The position numbers and the translations under genes were made by a program. The notes below the pieces were generated by a model, which saw nothing but the letters and a program-made list of their open reading frames with translations, ran no database searches and was not told the DNA's origin. This document shows positions 1 to 8,855 of a stretch of DNA of 64,000 bases, in pieces. The stretch is from NCBI RefSeq assembly GCF_023734135.1, contig NZ_AP025730.1, positions 868,001 through 932,000 on the forward strand, in the 5' to 3' direction. Origin of the DNA: Sphaerotilus microaerophilus. GTDB taxonomy: Bacteria; Pseudomonadota; Gammaproteobacteria; Burkholderiales; Burkholderiaceae_C. The number at the start of each line of letters is the position of its first letter. The stretch's first letter is position 1.

Positions 1-90
1 CGTACTGACGTGAGCGCTGGTGGCGCCACCCTGGGCACCGTCAAGGTCGATCCGTGGCTGTTCGGCGTGGGCGTTGGCTACAAGTTCTGA
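1..90 (+). CDS. OmpW family outer membrane protein, C-terminal fragment
   Basis: The window opens inside a gene read in frame 1; 29 residues remain before the TGA at 88-90. They end in DPWLFGVGVGYKF, the last beta-strand of OmpW-type eight-stranded porins, with the terminal Phe that the Bam machinery recognises in outer-membrane barrels. The family forms small channels for hydrophobic molecules. The start and bulk of the gene lie outside the window. A strong terminator follows at 163-203. The family call rests only on the C-terminal signature. Confidence 0.72.
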   Translation, partial: RTDVSAGGATLGTVKVDPWLFGVGVGYKF

Positions 91-162
91 TCGCCTGATC
101 CCAGGTTTTCCGAGGTTTCCGAGGAGGGGGCCGCCGCTCGTGTGAGCGGTGCTGCACCAGGG

Positions 163-203
163 CCGGCCGCAACAACGGGGGTTGTTGCGGCCGGTTTTCT
201 TTT
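163..203 (+). terminator. Rho-independent terminator after the OmpW gene
   Basis: A perfect 14-bp stem (CCGGCCGCAACAAC at 163-176 pairing with 181-194) with a GGGG loop is followed by TTTTCTTTT. It lies between the convergent ompW-like and fau genes, so it ends the ompW transcript and may block read-through from the other side. Confidence 0.93.
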
Positions 204-253
204 GTGGCGGCGACAACCCCCCCGCGCCATTGACGCAGGGGGCTGATGGACGC

Positions 254-850
254 TCAGGCGTCGTTCTGCCAGAACACGCCGTCCTCGGTCAGCATCGCGT
301 CCAGCGGCACGTCGTGCGGCTCGGCTTCGAGCCAGGGGATGTAGCCGTGGCCGAAGCCGATGCCGGCGGTGTAGGGCATGGGATTGAGCGTGGCCAGGGT
401 GCGGTCGTAGAAGCCGCCACCATAGCCCAGGCGGATGCCGCGCGCGCCGAAGCCAACGCAGGGTGCCAGCAGCAGCTGCGGGTGGAACTCCTCCGTGTCC
501 TTGGGCTTGAGGATGCCGAAGGCGTCCTCCTCCATCGGGCAGCCGGGGTACCAGACGTGGAAGCGCAGCTGCTTGGTCTTGCGGTCCATCACCGGCAGGC
601 CGATGCGCCGCTCGGGGTCGGCCTCGCTCCAGCGGTACAGCGCGGGCAGGGCGTCGAACTCGCCCTTGATGGCCCAGTAGGCGCCGATGGTCTTCTCCGG
701 CCGCGAGAGCAGCCACACGCGCAGCACCTCCTGCAGGTAGACGCTGCGCTGGTGGCGGTCGCTCATCGCCTGTCGCTCGGCCTGCAGCTGGCGGCGCAGG
801 GTGAGCTTGTCACGGGGCGGCTCGGGCAGTTTGAAACCGGTCAGGCTCAT
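254..850 (-). CDS. fau: 5-formyltetrahydrofolate cyclo-ligase
   Basis: Converts 5-formyl-THF to 5,10-methenyl-THF with ATP in the cytoplasmic one-carbon pool. The 198-residue product fits the family length. It shows the nucleotide/phosphate-binding signature LGYGGGFYDR at residues 141-150 and the basic N-terminal region with paired arginines (LRRQLQAERQ). A longer reading frame exists upstream, but the ATG at 848-850 begins a protein of normal family length, so it is preferred. The gene is transcribed towards the OmpW terminator. In many gammaproteobacteria 6S RNA precedes this gene; I found no such RNA here. Confidence 0.92.
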   Translation of the reverse strand: MSLTGFKLPEPPRDKLTLRRQLQAERQAMSDRHQRSVYLQEVLRVWLLSRPEKTIGAYWAIKGEFDALPALYRWSEADPERRIGLPVMDRKTKQLRFHVWYPGCPMEEDAFGILKPKDTEEFHPQLLLAPCVGFGARGIRLGYGGGFYDRTLATLNPMPYTAGIGFGHGYIPWLEAEPHDVPLDAMLTEDGVFWQNDA

Positions 851-962
851 GGCAGTCAGGCGAGGGCAGGGCGAATGGCTGCCGATTGTGCGGGCCGGGC
901 CTCGCCGGGGCAAACCTGCCGGGGCCGAAAACCGCCGGGTGTTGTGCTGCGTGAAGGAATGC

Positions 963-1000
963 ACAAGAAAAAACGGGCGATGCCCTGGGGCACCGCCCGT
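963..1000 (-). terminator. Rho-independent terminator behind the small membrane protein
   Basis: Reading the minus strand, a GC-rich stem (973-985 with 988-1000, one mismatch) with a very short loop is followed by a run of Ts (plus-strand A-run 968-973). It separates the small gene at 1083-1349 from fau. Confidence 0.85.
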
Positions 1001-1082
1001 GCAAGAAAGGCGGCACAGATGCCAGCCTATCGATCAACGGGGGGGCAGCGAACCCGGCGGGCGGGTGTTGCTCACAGGGAAC

Positions 1083-1349
1083 TCAGATCTTCGGCGTGGC
1101 CGGGCGGTCGTCCTGCGCCAGCCGGGCCTGGCGTGCGGCACGCTGGCTGGTGATGACCACCGGCTCCAGCACTGTCACGCCAGCCTGCGCAACGGCTTGC
1201 GTGGCGGCGCCGGGAGCCGGGTTTGCGCCCGAGGCGCTGCGCCCGAACTCGCCGGCCAGCGGCAGCAGGCACAGCGCCGTGGCCATGGCGGCGAGCGTGG
1301 CGGCGAAGGCGCGGTCGTTGCGGCGGTTGGCGTTCAGGTGGGCGTTCAT
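1083..1349 (-). CDS. small hypothetical protein with one membrane segment
   Basis: An 88-residue product of unknown function. The start at 1347-1349 is chosen because a GGAG ribosome-binding site stands just upstream; the longer frame to 1511 is unlikely. The N-terminus is polar with several Asn and Arg, and residues about 13-30 form one hydrophobic segment (FAATLAAMATALCLLPLAG) that could be a signal or anchor. The rest is Ala/Gln/Arg-rich and ends in PATPKI. Its own terminator follows at 963-1000, so it is a monocistronic unit. No enzymatic motif is visible. Confidence 0.6.
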   Translation of the reverse strand: MNAHLNANRRNDRAFAATLAAMATALCLLPLAGEFGRSASGANPAPGAATQAVAQAGVTVLEPVVITSQRAARQARLAQDDRPATPKI

Positions 1350-1623
1350 GTGGGGCTCCGGGGGTTTCTTGTGGCGATGGAGGCACTGTAGGCAGCCGGG
1401 TCGGGCGGGCCCAGCCGATTGCGACGAACGCGGTTCTGCGCCGATGAACGGCGTCCTGGGCGGATGAATGCACGCGTCGGGTGACACGCTGCAACCCCTT
1501 CGGCGCCGCACGGCCCGGCAACTGCGCTACAACCTGGGGATCCACCCGCCGTGTGAGCGGTGGGCGCCTCGATCCGGGTGCCTGCCGCCACCGGGCTTGC
1601 CGAGTTGAAGAACGACCACAACG

Positions 1624-3777
1624 ATGACTGTGATGAACCTGATCCGGCTGCGCGCAGGGAGCGCGGCGATGCTCCTGCTGACCTCCCTCGGCCCCGCCTG
1701 GGCCCAGGCCACCGGCCCCGACGCGGGGCAGGACACGTCGCGCGCCGGCACACCGGCCGCCTCCGCACCTGTGCCTGTGCCCATGGCCGCACCTGTGGCG
1801 GCACCCACGACCGCGCCCTCACCTGTGCTGGCTGGCCTGGACGCCCGCGTGGTCGATGCCCAGGACGCCTGGCGTAGACGAGACCGTGCCCGCCTGGTCG
1901 AGCAGCGCGACGTGCTGGCCGCGGCGCGCCACCCGCTGGCCGCCTGGGCGGACTACTGGGAGCTGAACCACCGCCTGAACGAGGCCCGCCAGGAGGAGCT
2001 GGAGGCCTTCTGGGCGCGCTGGCCCGGCACCTATGTGGAAGATCGCCTGCGCAACGACTGGCTGCTCGAACTCGGCCGGCGGCGCGACTGGGCCCACTTT
2101 GCCGCCGAGTTCCCGCGCTTCAAGCTCAACGACGACCGCGAGGTCACCTGCTACCAGCTGCTGCAGCGCCACCAGGCCGGCGAGGATGTGCGCAGCAGCG
2201 CGCGCAGCACCTGGTACGCCCAGCGCGATGCCGACGATGGCTGTGCCTACCTGGCCGCCACGCTGCTGGAGGCCAAGCGCTTCACGCCGGCCGACGTCTG
2301 GCAGCGTGCCCGCCAGGCCGCCGAGGCGGGCCGCCCGCGCGTGTTGAAGCAGGCGGTGGCGCTGCTGCAGGCGGAGGCGCCGGCGGACAAGATCGTCACC
2401 GAGGCCTACGAACAGCCGCAGCGCTTCCTGGCCAAGAAGGCCTCGGCGGCGACCCGCCCCGCGGCCGAGCTGACCCTGATCGCGCTGGTGCGCCTGGCCA
2501 GCAGCGACCCGGCCGCCGCCGCCCAGGCGCTGCAGGAACGCTGGCAGGCCGCGCTGCCGCCCGAGGCCGCCGCCTGGGCCTGGTCGGCCGTGGCCAAGCA
2601 GGCGGCGTGGAAGCTGCTGCCCGAGGCGGACGGGTGGTTCCAGCAGGCCGCGGCGCTCTCAGCCCCGGGCCAGAGCGGCCGGGCGATGGAATGGAGCGAC
2701 GACACGCTGGCCTGGCGCGCCCGCGCGGCCCTGCGCAGCAGCACCGACGCGCAGCGCTGGCGCCGCCTGCTCGACGCCGTGCAGGCGATGAGCGCGGCGC
2801 AGCAGGCCGACCCCACCTGGATCTACTGGAAGGCCCGCGCGCTGCAGGCCACCGCCGAGGCCGGCCCCGAGGGCGATGCCCGGCGCGTGGGCGCGCAGGT
2901 GCTGCTGGAGCGCATCGCCGGCCAGTACCACTTCTACGGCAAGCTGGCGGCCGAGGAGCTCGGTCGCACCCAGGTGCTGCCGGCCCGGCCGGCACCGCTG
3001 AGCGCCGCCGAGCGCCAGCGCGCCGAGCAGGACCCGGGCCTGAGCCGCGCGCTGATGCTGATCGCCCTGGGCCTGCGCAACGAGGGCGTGCGCGAGTGGA
3101 ACTTCAGCCTGCGCGAGCTGAGCGACCGCGAGCTGCTCGCCGCTGCGCAGCGGGCCTGCGACCGGGAGATCTGGGATCGCTGCATCAACACCAGCGAGCG
3201 CACCCGCGGCGAGATCGACATGGCGCAGCGCTTCCCGACGCCCTTCCGTGCCGACGTGCTGGCGGCGGCTCAGGACCGTGGCGTCGAGCCGGCCTATGTC
3301 TACGGGCTGATCCGGCAGGAGTCGCGCTTCGTCACCGATGCGCGTTCGTCGGTCGGCGCCTCCGGGCTGATGCAGGTGATGCCGGCCACCGCGAAATGGA
3401 CCGCCAAGCGCCTGGGTGTGCCCTTCACGCAGGAGATGATCACCGACAAGATGACCAACCTGCGCATCGGCACCGCCTACCTGAAGTTCGTGCTGGACGA
3501 CTTCGGCGGCTCGCAGGCGCTGGCCGCCGCGGCCTACAACGCCGGGCCGAACCGCTCGCGGCGCTGGCGCGAGGGGCCGGTGCTGGAGGTGGCGGCCTGG
3601 GCCGAGAACATCCCCTTCAACGAGACGCGTGACTACGTCAAGAAGGTGCTCTCCAACGCCAGCTACTACGCCGCGCTGATGGGTGGCCGGACCGCCGTGC
3701 AGCTGCGCCCGCGCGTGGCCGTGCCGATCGGCCCGCGGGCCCCCGATGCGCCGGCCGAGAACAAGGACCTGCCCTGA
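1624..3777 (+). CDS. slt: soluble lytic murein transglycosylase (Slt70-like)
   Basis: A 717-residue periplasmic enzyme that cleaves the glycan strands of peptidoglycan to 1,6-anhydro-muropeptides. It has an N-terminal signal peptide ending near PAWAQA. A long helical superhelix region, rich in Ala, Arg and Trp, follows. The C-terminal SLT domain covers about residues 545-690, with the catalytic Glu566 in RQESRF, the GASGLMQVMP motif and the AAYNAGPNR motif. Alternative ATG codons at 1624 and 1636 differ by four residues. cca follows about 30 bp downstream in the same direction and may share its transcript. Confidence 0.94.
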   Translation: MTVMNLIRLRAGSAAMLLLTSLGPAWAQATGPDAGQDTSRAGTPAASAPVPVPMAAPVAAPTTAPSPVLAGLDARVVDAQDAWRRRDRARLVEQRDVLAAARHPLAAWADYWELNHRLNEARQEELEAFWARWPGTYVEDRLRNDWLLELGRRRDWAHFAAEFPRFKLNDDREVTCYQLLQRHQAGEDVRSSARSTWYAQRDADDGCAYLAATLLEAKRFTPADVWQRARQAAEAGRPRVLKQAVALLQAEAPADKIVTEAYEQPQRFLAKKASAATRPAAELTLIALVRLASSDPAAAAQALQERWQAALPPEAAAWAWSAVAKQAAWKLLPEADGWFQQAAALSAPGQSGRAMEWSDDTLAWRARAALRSSTDAQRWRRLLDAVQAMSAAQQADPTWIYWKARALQATAEAGPEGDARRVGAQVLLERIAGQYHFYGKLAAEELGRTQVLPARPAPLSAAERQRAEQDPGLSRALMLIALGLRNEGVREWNFSLRELSDRELLAAAQRACDREIWDRCINTSERTRGEIDMAQRFPTPFRADVLAAAQDRGVEPAYVYGLIRQESRFVTDARSSVGASGLMQVMPATAKWTAKRLGVPFTQEMITDKMTNLRIGTAYLKFVLDDFGGSQALAAAAYNAGPNRSRRWREGPVLEVAAWAENIPFNETRDYVKKVLSNASYYAALMGGRTAVQLRPRVAVPIGPRAPDAPAENKDLP

Positions 3778-3806
3778 CCCCGGGATCGAATGTGGACGTG
3801 ATGGCG

Positions 3807-5069
3807 ATGCAGACCTACCTCGTGGGCGGCGCGGTGCGTGACGAGCTGCTGGGCCGCCCGGCCGGGGACCGGGACTGGGTGGTGGTGGGCGCCACGCCCG
3901 AGCAGATGGTGGCGGCCGGCTACCAGCCGGTGGGGCGCGACTTCCCGGTCTTCCTGCACCCTCGCACGCACGAGGAGTACGCGCTCGCGCGCACCGAGCG
4001 CAAGACCGCGAAGGGCTACCACGGCTTCGTCTTCCAGACCGGCGAGGGCGTGACGCTGGAGGACGATCTGGCGCGGCGTGACCTGACCATCAACGCGATG
4101 GCGCGCGACGAGGCGGGCCGGCTCGTCGACCCCTGGGGCGGCGCGCGCGACCTGGCCGACCAGCGCCTGCGCCACGTCGGCGAGGCCTTTGCCGAGGACC
4201 CGGTGCGCATCCTGCGGCTGGCGCGCTTCGCGGCGCGCTGGCCGGAGTTCCACGTCGCCCACGAGACGATGGCGCTGTGCCGCCACATGGTGGCGATGGG
4301 CGAGGCCGACGCGCTGGTGCCCGAGCGTGTCTGGCAGGAGCTCTCGCGCGGGCTGCTGGAGCCCCGGCCCTCGCGCATGATCGAGGTGCTGCGCGAGTGC
4401 GGCGCGCTGGCGCGCCTGCTGCCCGAGGTGGAGGCGCTGTTCGGCGTGCCGCAGCGGGCCGACTACCACCCCGAGATCGACACCGGCGTGCACACGCTGA
4501 TGGTGATCGACATGGCGGCGCAGCTTCAGACGGCGTTGCCGGTGCGCTGGGCTGCGTTGGTGCACGACCTGGGCAAGGCCACCACGCCCGCGCACGTGCT
4601 GCCGCGCCACATCGGCCACGAGCAGCGCAGCCTGGACCTGCTCGGCCCGCTGTCGCAGCGCCTGCGTGTGCCGGTGGACTGCCAGGGCTTGGCCGAGCTG
4701 GTGGCGCGCGAGCACAGCCACGTGCACCGCTGCGAGGGCATTGGCGCGGCGGCGCAGGTGCGCCTGCTGGACCGCTGCGACGCCTGGCGCCGGCCGGAGC
4801 GCTTCGAGCAGATGCTGCAGGCCTGCGAGTGCGACGCCCGCGGCCGCCTGGGCTTTGCCGATCAGCCCTATCCGCAGGCCGAATTTCTGCGCGCGGCCTT
4901 TGCCGCGGCCCGCAGCGTCGACACCGCGGCGATTGCAGCGGCGGTGATGGCCCGTGGCCAGCGGGGCCCGGCCATTGGCCAGGCTCTGCACGCCGCGCGC
5001 AGCGAGGCGGTGGCTGCGGCCGCAGCCGAGTTCAGAGCCAGCGACCGATCAGCGTCGCGATCAGGCTGA
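3807..5069 (+). CDS. cca: multifunctional CCA tRNA nucleotidyltransferase
   Basis: Adds and repairs the 3' CCA end of tRNA. The 420-residue product begins MQTYLVGGAVRDELLG, matching the family start; an in-frame GTG at 3792 and ATG at 3801 are possible alternatives. The catalytic acidic pair lies in GDRDWVVVG, and RRDLTINAMA and the arginine motif EDPVRILRLARFAARW are present. The HD domain (VHDLGK, near residue 255) makes this the bifunctional type with phosphohydrolase activity, as in E. coli. The last 38 bp overlap the convergent DUF2905 gene. Confidence 0.95.
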   Translation: MQTYLVGGAVRDELLGRPAGDRDWVVVGATPEQMVAAGYQPVGRDFPVFLHPRTHEEYALARTERKTAKGYHGFVFQTGEGVTLEDDLARRDLTINAMARDEAGRLVDPWGGARDLADQRLRHVGEAFAEDPVRILRLARFAARWPEFHVAHETMALCRHMVAMGEADALVPERVWQELSRGLLEPRPSRMIEVLRECGALARLLPEVEALFGVPQRADYHPEIDTGVHTLMVIDMAAQLQTALPVRWAALVHDLGKATTPAHVLPRHIGHEQRSLDLLGPLSQRLRVPVDCQGLAELVAREHSHVHRCEGIGAAAQVRLLDRCDAWRRPERFEQMLQACECDARGRLGFADQPYPQAEFLRAAFAAARSVDTAAIAAAVMARGQRGPAIGQALHAARSEAVAAAAAEFRASDRSASRSG

Positions 5070-5223
5070 TCAGCACCGCCGAGCCGAACGGGAAGTACCA
5101 CTCCCGCCCGCCGACGCGGAAGCTGAAGTCGCCGGGCAGCCGGCCCAGGCCGATCTTCTCCAGCCAGCCGCGCAGGCCGTTGAACACCACGAAGGCGGCC
5201 AGGGTGATCAGCAGCCAGCGCAT
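5032..5223 (-). CDS. DUF2905 family small membrane protein
   Basis: A 63-residue protein with two hydrophobic helices (about residues 3-18 and 46-61) around a conserved core, GLGRLPGDFSF followed by a REWYFPFGS motif, which defines DUF2905. Function is unknown for the family; the sequence suggests an inner-membrane hairpin protein. Its start lies 10 bp beyond the stop of the midA-like gene read in the same direction, so the two probably form a unit. Its 3' end overlaps the end of cca tail to tail. Confidence 0.85.
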   Translation of the reverse strand: MRWLLITLAAFVVFNGLRGWLEKIGLGRLPGDFSFRVGGREWYFPFGSAVLISLIATLIGRWL

Positions 5224-5233
5224 GGAGCTCGGC

Positions 5234-6409
5234 TCAGAGCGTGTGGCACCGATCGCCCTGCGCGAAGCCGATCGGCTCGAAGTCGCTGCCCGGCGCGCCC
5301 AGGGCCAGCACCTTGAACAGCTCGCCCATCTCGTGCTCGGTGACCAGCTTCATCGCCATCGCGCGTTCGCGCAGGTCGGCCACCTGCAGGTCGTCCATCA
5401 GGCCGCAGTTGAAGAGGAAGCGCGCCTGGCTGGTGTAGCCCAGCACCGGCAGGCCGGCGTCCTGGGCGGCCAGCGCCATCGCGGTGAAGTCCACGTGGGC
5501 GGTCAGGTCCTTGAGGCCCACGGCCACGAGCGGATCGGCGTCGGCCTGGTGGCCACGGTGGCACATCAGCGTGCCGCCGGTGCGCTGCGGGTGGTAGAAC
5601 TCGTGCTCCGGGAAGCCGTAGTCGATGAAGAAGGCCGCGCCGCGCCGCAGCCGCTGCGCCAGCGTGCGGATGAATCCCGCGGCGATGCGCGGCAGCTCGG
5701 TCACGGTGCCGGGCACGAAGGGGCCTTCGACCGGCAGGCGCAGCTCGGTGGGGCGGTCGGCCCAGGCGAACGATCCGTCCGCACCCACCGTCACGCCGCG
5801 CTCGAACCAGTGCTCGCCGTCCCAGTGCAGCAGCGCCACCGGCATCGCATCGAGCACTTCGTTGCCGACCACCACGCCCTCGACCGCCGCGGGCAGTTCA
5901 CTGACCCAGCGCAGCCGGCCGGCCAGTGCGGGCGCGCGCTCGGCCACCGTGCGGGCCTGGCGCTCGCGCAGGCTGCCGGAGAGGTCGACGATGGTGTAGC
6001 GCTCGGGCGCGCAGCCCAGCTCGTCGAGCGTCGTCAGTAGCTGAGCCGCCAGTGCGCCGGTGCCGGCGCCGAACTCCCAGACCTCGCTGGTGCCGGTGTC
6101 GCGCAGCGCCTGCGCCACCTGGCGTGCCAGCGCGCGACCGAACAGCGGCGACATCTCCGGCGCGGTGACGAAGTCGCCGCCACTGCCGTCGGCGCGCGGC
6201 ATCAGGCCGAACTGCTGGTCGCCGCGGCTGTAGTAGCCCAGCCCGGGGGCGTAGAGCGCCAGCTCCATGAAGCGCTCGAAGCCGAGCCAGCCGCCGCCGG
6301 CCGCGATCTCCCTGCGGATGAGCGGGGACAGCACATCCGCCGGCGCTGGGGCGCTGGCTACACTGGCGGATTGCTCTTGAGACGCTTGATGGATTGCCTG
6401 TTGGTTCAC
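5234..6409 (-). CDS. MidA family class I SAM-dependent methyltransferase
   Basis: A 391-residue homologue of the MidA/NDUFAF7 family, which in mitochondria methylates an arginine of a complex I subunit; the bacterial substrate is not established. Visible features are FERFMELALYAPGLGYYSRG near the N-terminus, the SAM-binding loop EFGAGTGALA, EVLDAMPV, and FIDYGFPEHEFYHPQRTGG with the following MCHRGHQADADPL segment. Transcribed away from the SDR/folB genes; the divergent starts are about 27 bp apart. DUF2905 lies immediately downstream. Confidence 0.88.
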   Translation of the reverse strand: MNQQAIHQASQEQSASVASAPAPADVLSPLIRREIAAGGGWLGFERFMELALYAPGLGYYSRGDQQFGLMPRADGSGGDFVTAPEMSPLFGRALARQVAQALRDTGTSEVWEFGAGTGALAAQLLTTLDELGCAPERYTIVDLSGSLRERQARTVAERAPALAGRLRWVSELPAAVEGVVVGNEVLDAMPVALLHWDGEHWFERGVTVGADGSFAWADRPTELRLPVEGPFVPGTVTELPRIAAGFIRTLAQRLRRGAAFFIDYGFPEHEFYHPQRTGGTLMCHRGHQADADPLVAVGLKDLTAHVDFTAMALAAQDAGLPVLGYTSQARFLFNCGLMDDLQVADLRERAMAMKLVTEHEMGELFKVLALGAPGSDFEPIGFAQGDRCHTL

Positions 6410-6435
6410 CCGCCGATTGTAGGGAGCCCCCTGTC

Positions 6436-7290
6436 TTGACCCCCACCGCCGACCGTCCTGCCGACTGTCCCGCCGATCCTTCTGCGCAACCCGCTTCGCC
6501 CGCCCTGCGCCCGTGCACCCTGGTGACCGGCGCGGCCAGGCGCGTGGGCCGCGAGATCGCGCTCGAACTGGCCCGCGCCGGCCACGACATCGCCCTGCAT
6601 CACCGCGGCGCCCAGGCCGAGGCCGAGGCCACCGCGGCCGAGCTGCGTGCCTTCGGTGGCGACGTCGAGCTGTTCCAGGCCGACCTGGCCGACGAGGCGG
6701 CCTGCCGCGACCTGGTGCCGCGGGTGCTGGCCTGGTCCGGGCGGCTGGATGCGGTGGTGAACAACGCTGCCACCTTCGAGTACGACGATGCGGCCAGCTT
6801 CGGCCATGCCGCGATGGAGCGCCACTGGCGCGCCAACACCGCGCCGGCGGTGCTGCTGGCGCAGGCGCTGCACCAGCACCTGGCCGAGTGGGGCAGCGAG
6901 GGCTGCGTGGTCAACCTGCTGGACCAGAAGCTCGCCAACCTCAACCCGGACTACTTCTCCTACACGCTGTCCAAGGCCGCCCTGCAGTCCGCCACCCAGA
7001 TGCTGGCGCTGGCGCTGGCGCCGCGCCTGCGCGTGGTGGGTGTGTCGCCGGGCGTGACGCTGGCCTCCGGCCCGATGACCGAGGCCGAGTTCGCCGCCGC
7101 CCGCCGCCTGACGCCGCTGGGCCGCTCCTCCACGCCCCGCGACATCGCCCGCGCGGTGCGCTTCGCGCTCGAATCGCCGGCGCTGACCGGCACGATACTG
7201 GTGGTCGACGGAGGCCAGCACCTGCTCGGCCAACCGCGCGATGTGCTTTACCTGGTGCAGGCGGGCGGCGGCGCCGTGCCGGTGGCCTGA
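6436..7290 (+). CDS. SDR family oxidoreductase, pteridine reductase/FolM-like
   Basis: Short-chain dehydrogenase of 284 residues. The cofactor loop reads TGAARRVGREIA; the TGxxxRxG form with arginine is typical of NADPH-dependent pteridine reductases (PTR1/FolM) rather than general SDRs. The catalytic Tyr/Lys pair is in YTLSKAAL, with NNAATFE upstream. It sits directly before folB, which supports a role in reducing dihydrofolate or dihydromonapterin. The start is taken as TTG at 6436, 10 nt after AGGGAG; the in-frame TTG at 6394 has no such site. The exact substrate is inferred. Confidence 0.82.
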   Translation: MTPTADRPADCPADPSAQPASPALRPCTLVTGAARRVGREIALELARAGHDIALHHRGAQAEAEATAAELRAFGGDVELFQADLADEAACRDLVPRVLAWSGRLDAVVNNAATFEYDDAASFGHAAMERHWRANTAPAVLLAQALHQHLAEWGSEGCVVNLLDQKLANLNPDYFSYTLSKAALQSATQMLALALAPRLRVVGVSPGVTLASGPMTEAEFAAARRLTPLGRSSTPRDIARAVRFALESPALTGTILVVDGGQHLLGQPRDVLYLVQAGGGAVPVA

Positions 7291-7357
7291 CCCCGACCCC
7301 GACCCTGATTCCGGCCCCGGCCCCTCTGCCCCCACGCCACCTGAAAGAAGTTCCGCC

Positions 7358-7756
7358 ATGCTCAGCCTGCTCGCCCATCCCTCGCTGAGGGACTGCCGCC
7401 GCCTCTTTCTGCGCAACTACGAGGTGTGGATCAACATCGGCGTGCACGACTTCGAGAAGCGTGGCGAGCAGCGCGTGCTGATCAACGTGGACCTCTACGT
7501 CGCGCTGGCCGAGACCACCCCGGCCAAGGACCAGCTCGACGAGGTGGTCGACTACGACTTCATGCGTCGCAGCATCGCCGAGCGCGTGTCGCACGGCCAC
7601 ATCCACCTGCAGGAGACGCTGTGCGACGATGTCGCCGCGCTGATGCTGACCCACCCCAAGGTGCGTGCGGTGCGCGTGTCCACCGAGAAGCCCGACGTCT
7701 ACCCGGACTGCGAGAGCGTCGGCGTGGAAGTCTTCCAGATCAAGCCGGCCGCCTGA
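7358..7756 (+). CDS. folB: dihydroneopterin aldolase
   Basis: Cleaves 7,8-dihydroneopterin to 6-hydroxymethyl-7,8-dihydropterin and glycolaldehyde in folate synthesis. The 132-residue product shows [25 protein letters not shown] N-terminal strands, the conserved [11 protein letters not shown] segment and the [18 protein letters not shown]-terminus. The ATG at 7358 is used; the longer in-frame region upstream overlaps the SDR gene and has no family similarity. Pairing with the FolM-like SDR suggests a pterin unit, with ttcA less than 50 bp downstream. Confidence 0.93.
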   Translation: MLSLLAHPSLRDCRRLFLRNYEVWINIGVHDFEKRGEQRVLINVDLYVALAETTPAKDQLDEVVDYDFMRRSIAERVSHGHIHLQETLCDDVAALMLTHPKVRAVRVSTEKPDVYPDCESVGVEVFQIKPAA

Positions 7757-7803
7757 GCCGGACTGCCCTCACTCTGCTCTCACACCGCCCCGAAGTGCCC
7801 GAG

Positions 7804-8790
7804 ATGAACGCGATCAACGAGTCCCTCGCCCCTGTGGCCGATCCCGCTGCCGAGCCGGTCGCCGACAAGGTCGCTGCCCGCAAAGCCGCCCACGAGATCA
7901 ACAAGCTCAGCAAGCGCCTGCACCGCCAGGTCGGCGAAGCCATCACCGACTTCAACATGATCGAGGAGGGCGACCGTGTGATGGTCTGCCTCTCCGGCGG
8001 CAAGGACAGCTACGGCCTGCTCGACATCCTGCTGGGCCTGCAGCAGCGCGCGCCGATCCAGTTCTCCATCGTCGCGGTCAATCTCGACCAGAAGCAGCCG
8101 GGCTTTCCGGCGCACATCCTGCCCGAGTACCTGCAGGGCCGCGGTGTCGAGTTCCACATCGAGAACCAGGACACCTACAGCATCGTCAAGCGCCTGATCC
8201 CCGAGGGCAACACGATGTGCAGCCTGTGCTCGCGCCTGCGCCGGGGCATCCTGTACCGGGTGGCCGACGAGCTCCGGGCCACCAAGATCGCGCTGGGCCA
8301 CCACCGCGACGACTTCCTGGGCACCGTCTTCCTGAACATGTTCTTCGGCGGGCGTCTCAAGGGCATGCCGCCCAAGCTGGTGAGCGACGACGGCCGCCAC
8401 ACGGTGATCCGCCCGCTGGCCTACGTGGCCGAGACCGACCTGGAGCGCTGGGCGGCGCACCGGCAGTTCCCGATCATTCCCTGCAGCCTGTGCGGCAGCC
8501 AGGAGAACCTGCAGCGCGTGCAGATGAAGCAGATGCTGCGCGACTGGGACCAGAAGCACCCGGGGCGCATCGACAACATGCACCGCGCCTTCTCCCACCT
8601 GGTGCCTTCGCACCTCATGGACCGGAACCTCTACCCCTTCACGACGATCCGACCCACCGGGGTGGCTGATCCGGCCGGCGACCACGCCTTCGACGAGGAG
8701 GAGGAGGACGAGAACTGCGCCCCCTTGCCTGGCGGCGAGGCCGCCGAGCTGCCTGCCGAGGCGCCGATCGCCTTCATGCCGCGCCGCTGA
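7804..8790 (+). CDS. ttcA: tRNA 2-thiocytidine(32) synthetase
   Basis: Thiolates cytidine 32 of tRNA using ATP and a [4Fe-4S] cluster. The 328-residue product contains the PP-loop [11 protein letters not shown], the first CxxC in [10 protein letters not shown], the [10 protein letters not shown] motif, and the second CxxC in IPCSLCGSQ. The C-terminus carries an acidic extension (DEEEEDE) followed by a Pro/Ala tail not needed for the fold. It follows folB closely in the same direction. A GC-rich inverted repeat overlaps the stop codon and could act as a terminator, although the T-tract is short. Confidence 0.96.
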   Translation: MNAINESLAPVADPAAEPVADKVAARKAAHEINKLSKRLHRQVGEAITDFNMIEEGDRVMVCLSGGKDSYGLLDILLGLQQRAPIQFSIVAVNLDQKQPGFPAHILPEYLQGRGVEFHIENQDTYSIVKRLIPEGNTMCSLCSRLRRGILYRVADELRATKIALGHHRDDFLGTVFLNMFFGGRLKGMPPKLVSDDGRHTVIRPLAYVAETDLERWAAHRQFPIIPCSLCGSQENLQRVQMKQMLRDWDQKHPGRIDNMHRAFSHLVPSHLMDRNLYPFTTIRPTGVADPAGDHAFDEEEEDENCAPLPGGEAAELPAEAPIAFMPRR

Positions 8791-8855
8791 CGGCGGCGGC
8801 GCGCTCTTTCGGCTGCCGCCGGTTTCTCTCCGTTTCCGGGTTTCCAGGAGTTGCC

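Noticed and set aside
851..1082. Possible 6S RNA gene upstream of fau
   Set aside because: 6S RNA often precedes this gene in proteobacteria, but the minus strand here shows only a terminator and no long bulged hairpin with the 6S ends.
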